A DNA stretch of 64,000 bases from Candidatus Nanohaloarchaea archaeon (lineage in GTDB: Archaea; Nanohalarchaeota; Nanosalinia; Nanosalinales; Nanosalinaceae): the NCBI GenBank assembly GCA_014297435.1, contig JACOQA010000001.1, forward strand, positions 215,796-279,795. Reading direction: 5' to 3'. The translations under genes were made by a program, and so were the position numbers. Shown one piece after another: positions 57,358 to 64,000 of this stretch. The notes below the pieces were generated by a model that did no database searches, had not been told where the DNA came from, and saw nothing but the letters and a program-made list of their open reading frames with translations. How positions within the stretch are numbered: position 1 is the stretch's first letter; each line of letters begins with the position of its first letter.

Positions 57358-60337
57358 CTTCCTCACGGTTCTTAAGTATGATATTGACGGTTTCAGTAAG
57401 GAAATCATCTTCCTCCTTTATGACCGCGGTCTTGCTTCGTTCGGAAAGTTCCAAAAGAACTTCTTTCCTTACATCCTTCCTTAGCTTCCTTTCGACCGAT
57501 TTGAAGTCTAAGTGTTTTGTCCGGTCGAAGATATTTCTAGCTATTTCTTCTGATTCTTCCTCTGAAAAACTATCGGAGTAAGCATCCTCAAACAGTTTGA
57601 AAAGGGCGAATGTAACTTTGTCCATGTTTTTCCGATCTTTCTCCGATTCAATCTCTTCCTTCTCTTCCTCAACTTCTTCGTACTTTTCAATTGCTTCTTC
57701 GGAGCTTATTTCATCGTTCTTCCAGTCATTTATAATCTGCTTTACTCTATCGCTCAAGGACTCGAACGCCGGGTTTTGCTGGGCTTTTATCTCAATATTC
57801 TCTTCGAGTACAGCCCCTTCAGCAGCCGCACTGTAGTCGGGGTCTGTATCTTCGACATGCTTTACTTCCGGAGACCCAATTTCGTAGCTCACCTCTTCCT
57901 CTTCAGTATCTATCCTTTCGACTTCCATATGTTTCTCAAGGATCTCTTTCGTTTTTTCACGTACATCGCCTAAAAGCCTTCCTTGTTGCGGTCTAACTCC
58001 TCTCTCCAGTTCTTTAAATTCAAAGTAGATATCGTTTAAAATCTGCCATTTGGTGATAACTTCGTCTTCCCCCAGCTTTTTGTGAGGCTGAACCGACTCG
58101 AAGATATCCTCGGCTTCTGAGAACCTTTCGAGGAAGCATGACGCCATCTCATCGTCTTTTCTCAAGGCTGCGACAGCGGTCTGAACTGTCTCAGGGTCGT
58201 TCCTGAAACGGATGTCGAAGAGATCGATCAGTTCATCGACCAAGTCCAGGAACTCATCAGCCAACTGGTCTGTCTCTTTCAAGCCGTTCTGGATGACTTC
58301 AAACTCTTCGTATTGAAGGGCTTCGTTCGGGTTGTCAAACACTCCTGCGAAGTCTACTATCTCTCCGTTCTGCTTTCCTGCCATCGGTCTGTTCGTTCTG
58401 GCGATAGCCTGAAGCAGGTTGTGGTTGGCTATTGACTTATCCAAGTAGAGTGTTTTGAGTACAGGTGCGTCGAAACCGGTCAAAAGCTTGTCGCATACGA
58501 CAAGAAGCTTTAGCTCGCTTTCCTGCTCTTTAAACTTGTCGACTATATCTCTCTCATCTTCGTCAGAGCGTATATACTTGGTCATGAAGTCTTTGTCATC
58601 TCCATCACCAGATATAATTGCTTCGACCTCGTCTTCATCCCTGTACTTCCTTAATTCATCAGCGTAGAGAGCTGCCGCCTCTCTTGAAGGAGTGACAATC
58701 ATTCCTTTCATTCTGATAGGCTCAACTTTCTCTTCAAAGTGTTCAAGGATCTTTCTAACAACTTTCTCCATCCTAGGTCTTAGCTCTGCGAGATCGGACT
58801 CTTTAACGTATTTTCTGAGAATTTCCTGTTGTTTCTGTAGAGGGAGGTCGCCAAACTCTCCCTCGAACTCTCGATCAAGCATATCTTCGGGAACATCCTC
58901 CCACTCAACACTTTCCCTAGTGAAAGTGACTTCTGTAATAACTCCATCCCTCTGACCTTCCTCGATCGAGTAACGGTGGATGTAGTCCTCGTTTTCAGGG
59001 GAAAATTCTTTGAACGTATTCCTACCTTCTTTCCCATCTTCAACTACGGGTGTACCGGTAAAACCGAAGTAGAATGCTTCAGGGAGGGCGTTCATCAATT
59101 TACTGCCAAGCTTGCCTTCCGTAAAACGGTGAGCTTCGTCAACATAAACTACGGACTCTCCTTCAGGATCTGCTTCAATATTCGAGTCGACGTCTTCAAA
59201 CTTCTGGATCGTGGTCAAAACCAGCTGGTTCTGGTTTTCCTCAAGTATTTTTTCCAGGTCTTTAATGGTATCGGCGACATCGAAGAGAGGGAAGCCTATA
59301 TCATGTAGATCGTCGCTCATCTGTTCCTCCAGCTTCTTTCTGTCGACCACTATAATTTGTTGTCTGTCCTGGACGTTCGGCGACTTCTTCGCTTTATGCG
59401 CCGCAAACATCATGGTAAAAGATTTTCCGGAGCCCTGTGTGTGCCAGACAAGACCTTTCCGTGGTTCACCTTTTCTCAGTCTTTCAACCATCCGGTTTGA
59501 AGCCTGGAACTGCATGTAACGCGGAACAATCTTTCCTTCATCCGAGTAAAACACGTAGTACTTGAAAAGATCCATAAGTTTCTGCGGCTGGAAAAGATCA
59601 GTCATAGCGTCTTGAACCTCTTTCTCCATCTCCCCCTCAAATTCTTCGGATCTCCAAGGGAAGTAGAATTTTTGAGGTGAGTCAGTCGCAGCGTATCTAA
59701 ACCTCATACCATCGCTTACGACGTTGAATAGGTTGGGGACGAACATTCTCTGGGCGTGTTCCTGGTACTGATCCATCTCGTTCATCGCTTTCTGGACGGT
59801 TGAGCTAGGTCCTACGTTCTTCAGTTCGAACTGTACGATAGGAATCCCGTTTACCAGAAGGGTGATGTCGGGTCTGACGGATTTCTTCCTCTCGAACTGG
59901 AACTGGTTGACCGCGACGAAATCGTTCTTCTCCATCAGCTCTTTAGTGTTTCTCTCGTCTTCAGGGAAGTGGATTAGATTAATGTACTCGCTTTTTTCCT
60001 CGCCGTTTTCATCTATCACGGTGTGGCTTACACCGTCTCTCAACTTCTCGTAGAACTCTTCGTTCGCATCTAGAAGGTTTTCGGCACCCATGTTCCTCTT
60101 CAGGTTGTCAACGATCTCTTGGGCGTCCTCCTTCGAAACATTCTGGTTTAACTCGATAATTTTTTCCTTCAGATAGTTCCAGTAAACCGCTTCATCCCTG
60201 CTTCTGTCGTACTTTTCGTCGAGCTGAGATGCGCCCCATTCTCCCTTAGTTTTAGGGTTTCCATAAACGGTCCAGCCAACCTCTTCCAAGTAGTTTAGTA
60301 TCTTCGCTTCAACGCCGCCTTCAGTAGTTTTTTGCAC
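57341..60337 (-). CDS. hsdR: Type I restriction enzyme R subunit (HsdR)
   Basis: The protein has 998 residues from a GTG at 60337. The N-terminal PD-(D/E)xK nuclease is VRPDITLLVNGIPIVQFELKN in pieces: Asp in RPD and Glu-Leu-Lys. The helicase motor has TQGSGKSFTM (Walker A), VDEAHR and GFTGTPV, LLVVCDKLLTGFDAP, and QAIARTNRP (motif VI). The C-terminal ~170 residues are charged and helical. It translocates DNA and cuts it when the complex meets unmodified sites. It is co-transcribed with the upstream DUF2283 gene (11 nt gap). Confidence 0.95.
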   Translation of the reverse strand: MQKTTEGGVEAKILNYLEEVGWTVYGNPKTKGEWGASQLDEKYDRSRDEAVYWNYLKEKIIELNQNVSKEDAQEIVDNLKRNMGAENLLDANEEFYEKLRDGVSHTVIDENGEEKSEYINLIHFPEDERNTKELMEKNDFVAVNQFQFERKKSVRPDITLLVNGIPIVQFELKNVGPSSTVQKAMNEMDQYQEHAQRMFVPNLFNVVSDGMRFRYAATDSPQKFYFPWRSEEFEGEMEKEVQDAMTDLFQPQKLMDLFKYYVFYSDEGKIVPRYMQFQASNRMVERLRKGEPRKGLVWHTQGSGKSFTMMFAAHKAKKSPNVQDRQQIIVVDRKKLEEQMSDDLHDIGFPLFDVADTIKDLEKILEENQNQLVLTTIQKFEDVDSNIEADPEGESVVYVDEAHRFTEGKLGSKLMNALPEAFYFGFTGTPVVEDGKEGRNTFKEFSPENEDYIHRYSIEEGQRDGVITEVTFTRESVEWEDVPEDMLDREFEGEFGDLPLQKQQEILRKYVKESDLAELRPRMEKVVRKILEHFEEKVEPIRMKGMIVTPSREAAALYADELRKYRDEDEVEAIISGDGDDKDFMTKYIRSDEDERDIVDKFKEQESELKLLVVCDKLLTGFDAPVLKTLYLDKSIANHNLLQAIARTNRPMAGKQNGEIVDFAGVFDNPNEALQYEEFEVIQNGLKETDQLADEFLDLVDELIDLFDIRFRNDPETVQTAVAALRKDDEMASCFLERFSEAEDIFESVQPHKKLGEDEVITKWQILNDIYFEFKELERGVRPQQGRLLGDVREKTKEILEKHMEVERIDTEEEEVSYEIGSPEVKHVEDTDPDYSAAAEGAVLEENIEIKAQQNPAFESLSDRVKQIINDWKNDEISSEEAIEKYEEVEEEKEEIESEKDRKNMDKVTFALFKLFEDAYSDSFSEEESEEIARNIFDRTKHLDFKSVERKLRKDVRKEVLLELSERSKTAVIKEEDDFLTETVNIILKNREEDGNQN

Positions 60338-60348
60338 TTAGTAAACAC

Positions 60349-60654
60349 CTATGCTTTGGCGGCAGGATACCGGCTGGAGATAACGCTCTTAGAACTGTCG
60401 ATCTCAAGAACAAGCTCGACCTTAACAACTTCCTTATTCCTGGAGAACTCTATCTCGGCGCTGTCTATATTTTCCAATTCTTCTTTTGAGAGCGGGGTCT
60501 TGTGGGAGGCATCAACAACTTCCAAGCCTAAGAACTCTCCGTCGGAGTCAAGATCAAGTATGAAGCCGTCGAGCTCCAAGTTGGTCTCAAAGTCGTCGAA
60601 ATCTTCTCTTTCAACCACTAGAACATCGATTTCAGGTTTGTAGTCGATAATCAT
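60349..60654 (-). CDS. DUF2283-type small protein
   Basis: This 101-residue acidic protein fits the DUF2283 pattern: YKPEIDVLVVEREDF, then DGFILDLDSDGEFLGLEVVDAS, a beta-rich fold. Such proteins are often encoded beside DUF4258-type proteins as possible toxin-antitoxin pairs. Here it lies between a 96-residue gene and hsdR with gaps of 6 and 11 nt. Finding it inside a restriction operon is unusual. The family call is by signature only. Confidence 0.75.
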   Translation of the reverse strand: MIIDYKPEIDVLVVEREDFDDFETNLELDGFILDLDSDGEFLGLEVVDASHKTPLSKEELENIDSAEIEFSRNKEVVKVELVLEIDSSKSVISSRYPAAKA

Positions 60655-60660
60655 TTTAAT

Positions 60661-60951
60661 TCACGCTCTCCAGATACTCTTCACTAATATTTTGGTGCCT
60701 GGAACATTAAAGTATACCGGGACCTCAACCAGATTTTGTTTTAACTGGATTTTAACACGGTAGCTGTACTTGAAGTTAGGATCGCCTTGGTTGTTTTCTC
60801 TAACCTCCTCGAACTCGCAGCTCAAAATCTTCTCCTTTAGGTTCGAAACATCAACGTTTCTACGTTTTGCCCGCTCAAAAACATGCTGAACCAACTCAAT
60901 CCTCTCCGGATCACCTTCCTCGATTAGATCACAGAGTTCCTCAGGAGTCAT
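60661..60951 (-). CDS. Hypothetical 96-residue protein in restriction operon
   Basis: The protein has an N-terminal helical half (LCDLIEEGDPERIELVQHVFERAKRR) and a C-terminal beta-rich half (YSYRVKIQLKQNLVEVPVYFN, then TKILVKSIWRA). The end with alternating hydrophobic and basic residues resembles DUF4258/RelE-type small toxins, though no signature confirms it. It overlaps the upstream membrane gene by 11 nt and precedes the DUF2283 gene by 6 nt. Confidence 0.6.
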   Translation of the reverse strand: MTPEELCDLIEEGDPERIELVQHVFERAKRRNVDVSNLKEKILSCEFEEVRENNQGDPNFKYSYRVKIQLKQNLVEVPVYFNVPGTKILVKSIWRA

Positions 60952-61711
60952 CTTGATTGACCTCCTTTATTTCCTTCTCGGCTTCCTTTGGCATATCTGA
61001 AAACGAGCTTTTGATAGTATAATTTGATTTTTGAGCGTACTCGATAAGATCCAAAATTTCTTCTTCAGAGGGCTGTTCTACTGATCTAACTTTTGACTTA
61101 AAAATTCGTTTCAGGCCTTCCTCATTTGTAATAGATATCTCTTTCTTGTCCTCGTCAATCTTCCATCCTAAATACTCTTTATCTTCACAAACAACCTTCA
61201 TAGGAAGTTCCATAGCGCTGAGTTTCCCAAAGTAGACTGCTGAAAGCGAAATAGTGAAGAATGGCAGTAAAATAGAAATTAAAGCAAGCGAGAGAACTCC
61301 TTGAAGATAGAGAGTTGCAGGAATATACAGGCTGGATCCTACTACAAACATTAGAGAAATTTTCTGGAATGTAAAGCCAGAACTATCTTTTAGACTAAAT
61401 TCATTGGACATTTTCTTCAATTTTTTCGCGATGTAGTACAAAGCTATTGTGTTAAACAAAGCAAGAAATGCCGGAGCAAAGGAGTTCTCTGCTATCCAGA
61501 TAAGAGAAGAATTATACACGAAAACAGCGACACCAGCAGGAGCGCCTAAAGTCAAAGCCGAGAAAAGAGCACCTTCGATCAAAAAATCATCTTTAGAAAG
61601 ATGCTGAGTTCTTGCATCTGAAATCAAAAAACCAACAAAGTAAACCACAGCAAAACAGAAGGATCCAATGAAGGAAGCTCCAAAGATAAAGTTGAAATTG
61701 TCAAAAATCAT
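60941..61711 (-). CDS. Polytopic membrane protein in restriction operon
   Basis: The protein has 256 residues. About five hydrophobic helices lie in the first ~170 residues (around 9-32, 46-66, 70-95, 119-140 and 143-165), then a soluble C-terminal ~85 residues rich in Glu/Lys. No transporter or enzyme motif is seen. Its ATG overlaps the upstream coiled-coil gene's stop by 4 nt (ATGA), so their translation is coupled. Confidence 0.75.
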   Translation of the reverse strand: MIFDNFNFIFGASFIGSFCFAVVYFVGFLISDARTQHLSKDDFLIEGALFSALTLGAPAGVAVFVYNSSLIWIAENSFAPAFLALFNTIALYYIAKKLKKMSNEFSLKDSSGFTFQKISLMFVVGSSLYIPATLYLQGVLSLALISILLPFFTISLSAVYFGKLSAMELPMKVVCEDKEYLGWKIDEDKKEISITNEEGLKRIFKSKVRSVEQPSEEEILDLIEYAQKSNYTIKSSFSDMPKEAEKEIKEVNQDDS

Positions 61712-62265
61712 TCTTGACTTCCCTCATCCTCTGATTTATCTTCAGAGTTTTCAGACTCAGAAAACCTACCTCTAATTTTCCTGCCTGCAACTCTGAGGCC
61801 TTGCTCAATTTTATCATTAAAGCTCCTGCCAAACATAGCGCCCTGGAACAAGTTGAACGCCAAAAAGCCCAAGCTCAAAAGGCTAACACTGAACCAAAGT
61901 TGATACTTATTCACAGTTTTCTGATAAGAATCAATAAACTGATTATTGACAGTCTCAAACTTCTGATTTAAGATCTGAATTTCTGAAGAAGTCCTATTCA
62001 GCCGATACTCTATCTCCTCAACATCTTTCTTTGTAACATTACCGTTAAGCAATCTCCCATATCTTTCACTTAAATTCTGATTCCTCCGCTCCAACTGATC
62101 AATTTCATTCCTCAACTGCTCGATAGTTTTCTCCTTCTGGTCAATCTCAGCCTCAAGTTCAGGATTCCCAGTATCCATCATACTCGGGATCTGAGCAACT
62201 ACACTCAGCATCATAACCACAAAAATCAAAGATACAACAGCTTCAACAGGATCAGTACCTGCCAT
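61708..62265 (-). CDS. Coiled-coil membrane protein in restriction operon
   Basis: The protein has 185 residues. A membrane helix at about 9-25, a long coiled coil at ~33-105 (KEKTIEQLRNEIDQLERRNQNL), a second membrane helix at ~121-143 (LWFSVSLLSLGFLAFNLF) and an acidic C-terminal tail are visible. The coiled coil should lie outside the cell or in the periplasm-like space if the helices span the membrane. Similar organisation is seen in sensor or scaffold proteins. It follows hsdS by 6 nt. Confidence 0.75.
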   Translation of the reverse strand: MAGTDPVEAVVSLIFVVMMLSVVAQIPSMMDTGNPELEAEIDQKEKTIEQLRNEIDQLERRNQNLSERYGRLLNGNVTKKDVEEIEYRLNRTSSEIQILNQKFETVNNQFIDSYQKTVNKYQLWFSVSLLSLGFLAFNLFQGAMFGRSFNDKIEQGLRVAGRKIRGRFSESENSEDKSEDEGSQE

Positions 62266-62271
62266 AAACTC

Positions 62272-63678
62272 TCAGCCCTCCACCTCCACAACTTCATCCA
62301 AAACCCGTACATCCTCACCGGTACGGACACTCCCAGTCAACAAATCCTGCATAAGGCCTTTCTTCAAACGCTGAAGCTCCTCCTTCTCTTCCTTCTCTCT
62401 TTCAATTTTTTGATCCATTGAGTTGAGAGCGTCAGCTATTTTTCTCTGCTCTTCTATCTTAGGGACGTGGATTTTGAGAGTTTTTTGCTTTGTCAATCCA
62501 ATATAATCTCTCGTGCTCTGCTGGGAGTGCCCAGCCATTTCTTTCTGACAGAAGGAACTTCTGAAGAAATACTTCAGATATTCTGGATCTAGAGTTTCCT
62601 CATCGTTAATTCTGTAATATGTGACCTGAGGGCTTAACATTACTTTTTCTTTGTCTTCAGGCACCCGACCTACTCTCCCCACAGAACCTTTATGAGTCAA
62701 CAGAACATCTCCGGGCTCTGCAAATCCTTTTCTGAGATTTTCATAGGTCTCCTCTGAAATTTTCTTCGCATTTTCCCAATCTACGTGGCTATTCCAAACT
62801 GCGTCAGAAGTCACGAAAGGAATTCCTTCCTCAATGAAGTCTTCAGAAGTTGGATGTCTCTCTCCATGATTTCCATCCATAATTTTCTCTATGACTCCTT
62901 CATCTATCAGATCTCTAACTTGCTTAGAATCCCATTCTTCCGGGTATTTAGCAAATCTGGAATCTTCAAATTCTTCGTGGCTGTAGTATCCTTCTGTGAA
63001 GAGGTCCTGCATCAGGCCTTTCTTGACTCGCTGGGTTTGCTCGATGATTTCCTCCGTCTTACTGATTGCCTGATCCATATTGTAGAGAACAGAGGCGATC
63101 CGCCGCTGCTCATCTTTGGGAGGTAAAGCTACATCTAACTCGTTTCTGAAGACGCTGTAAGGGACTCTTTGTCTCCCAGTTGAACCTCTCATTCGAGAGA
63201 TTGCGTAATCTCTCACGACATAGGAATTTACAAGGTAGAAAAGGTACCATGGTACGAGTTTATCTTGATCTGGCGAAAGCACTATGAACTCTGTTGACCC
63301 TATCCCATATTCTGTGTCTATATCCTCTATGATCGCCCGTTTTCCATTCTCCGTGCAGGGAGTAATTCGTGGAAAAATAACATCATCTTCAGTGAACAAT
63401 TTTCCGCTGTAATCATCAGCATCTCTAATTCCTTCTATCGATGGATAGGGTAACTCTGTTTGTAGGTTATCCATTCCGATGTAGGTAATTTCTCCCTCAG
63501 CATCGTAAGATGGATTGACCTCGAAAATTTTTGTGCCGTCTACAAGAGACCATTCTTCAGCAACATTTTTCCAGACGAAAGAATCTTCCTTTGTCTCAAG
63601 GTCTTTAGATTCCTTCTCTTGATCGGAGCCAGAACTTCCAGAGCCCGAAATATCTCCGAGTGAGGCCTGGTTACTCAT
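62272..63678 (-). CDS. hsdS: Type I restriction enzyme S (specificity) subunit (HsdS)
   Basis: The protein has 468 residues. Two target-recognition domains are each followed by a conserved helix: DEQRRIASVLYNMDQAISKT (about 186-205) and EEQRKIADALNSMDQKIE near 415-435, both ending in KKGLMQDL. The two halves have different sequence, so the DNA target should be bipartite. The N-terminal 30 residues are Ser/Gly/Glu-rich and disordered. The ATG at 63678 overlaps the end of hsdM by 8 nt. Confidence 0.95.
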   Translation of the reverse strand: MSNQASLGDISGSGSSGSDQEKESKDLETKEDSFVWKNVAEEWSLVDGTKIFEVNPSYDAEGEITYIGMDNLQTELPYPSIEGIRDADDYSGKLFTEDDVIFPRITPCTENGKRAIIEDIDTEYGIGSTEFIVLSPDQDKLVPWYLFYLVNSYVVRDYAISRMRGSTGRQRVPYSVFRNELDVALPPKDEQRRIASVLYNMDQAISKTEEIIEQTQRVKKGLMQDLFTEGYYSHEEFEDSRFAKYPEEWDSKQVRDLIDEGVIEKIMDGNHGERHPTSEDFIEEGIPFVTSDAVWNSHVDWENAKKISEETYENLRKGFAEPGDVLLTHKGSVGRVGRVPEDKEKVMLSPQVTYYRINDEETLDPEYLKYFFRSSFCQKEMAGHSQQSTRDYIGLTKQKTLKIHVPKIEEQRKIADALNSMDQKIEREKEEKEELQRLKKGLMQDLLTGSVRTGEDVRVLDEVVEVEG

Positions 63679-64000
63679 AGTTCAAGGCCTCCATGTGTTC
63701 TTGCATCTGGTTTTCGATTTCCTCGCGTTCAGACTGGAGTTGGTGCAGCTTTTCTAGTTCTTCGCTTACTTCTATGTTTTCTTCGGGTTCGGTGGTGTCG
63801 ACGTAGAGGGCGATGTTGAGGTTGTAGTCGTTTTCGCGGATTTCTTCGAGGTCGACTACTCTGGAGACTCGTTCCTCTGTCTCCCAATTCCTGTATTTTT
63901 CTACGATTTCTTTGATTCCGTTTTCTGTGAGTTTGTTTTGGTTGCTGAGTTCTTCGTAGAAGTTTTCGTCGGCTGCGTGGATGAACTGTACCTGTCCTTC
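63671..64000 (-). CDS. hsdM: Type I restriction enzyme M subunit, C-terminal part (HsdM)
   Basis: The last ~109 codons of a larger gene end at TAA 63671 and continue past the right edge. The visible part contains the HsdM C-terminal signature VVDLEEIRENDYNLNIALYVDT, which in the family precedes the end. The remainder is coiled (LHQLQSEREEIENQM). The methylase catalytic core lies outside the window. It heads the type I operon. Confidence 0.88.
   Translation of the reverse strand, partial: EGQVQFIHAADENFYEELSNQNKLTENGIKEIVEKYRNWETEERVSRVVDLEEIRENDYNLNIALYVDTTEPEENIEVSEELEKLHQLQSEREEIENQMQEHMEALNYE

Overview
The window looks like a stretch of a small-genomed, salt-adapted archaeal chromosome. 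Archaeal hallmarks are a class I lysyl-tRNA synthetase, ribosomal protein L10e, Dph2, an MBF1-type regulator, a short histone-fold protein, TATA boxes about 27 nt upstream of many start codons (often with no room for a leader), and archaeal-type tRNAs. Most predicted proteins are rich in Asp/Glu, base composition is moderate, and genes are tightly packed. My inference is a nanohaloarchaeon-like (DPANN) organism. No rRNA is present to prove this.

Layout. 1-7 kb holds small membrane proteins, tRNA-Ala and tRNA-Glu, a TFB-like protein made only of cyclin-type repeats, a large membrane-anchored surface protein and an MscS channel. 7-16 kb holds MsrA, a DUF389 protein, a glycosylation-site-rich secreted protein, YchF, HisS, an AbrB-type regulator with an overlapping partner, a YdjM-like membrane hydrolase and MBF1. 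16-24 kb holds a beta-carbonic anhydrase, a membrane-bound ArsR-like regulator with a perfect 9-bp inverted-repeat operator, the histone-like protein, and a six-gene sugar-nucleotide operon. 24-33 kb holds L10e, a truncated PEP-synthase-like ATP-binding protein, Dph2, a kinase-like protein next to a calcineurin-type phosphoesterase, an FAD oxidoreductase, a Nudix hydrolase, a TauE-type transporter and tRNA-Asp. 33-46 kb holds a free-standing LAGLIDADG endonuclease, superoxide dismutase, zinc microproteins, a 2Fe-2S ferredoxin, a site-2 protease, a PHP phosphoesterase, LysS, a P-type cation ATPase, a rhomboid protease, a GC-rich structured element and a YgjP metallopeptidase. 46-51 kb is mostly orphan acidic proteins, with a TraB-family protein and a second MscS.

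From about 51.5 kb to the window end lies a defence island. It holds a type II restriction-modification pair (NgoPII-like nuclease plus C5-cytosine methylase), then an uncharacterised pair (coiled-coil RecB/Cas4-like nuclease followed by an HExxH protein). It ends with a type I restriction operon in which two membrane proteins, a 96-residue protein and a DUF2283 protein sit between hsdS and hsdR, with a YgjP-type metallopeptidase overlapping the 3' end of hsdR. The type I operon with built-in membrane components and the nuclease/metallopeptidase pair are the strongest candidates for something not yet described. hsdM runs off the right edge, and a small membrane protein runs off the left edge.
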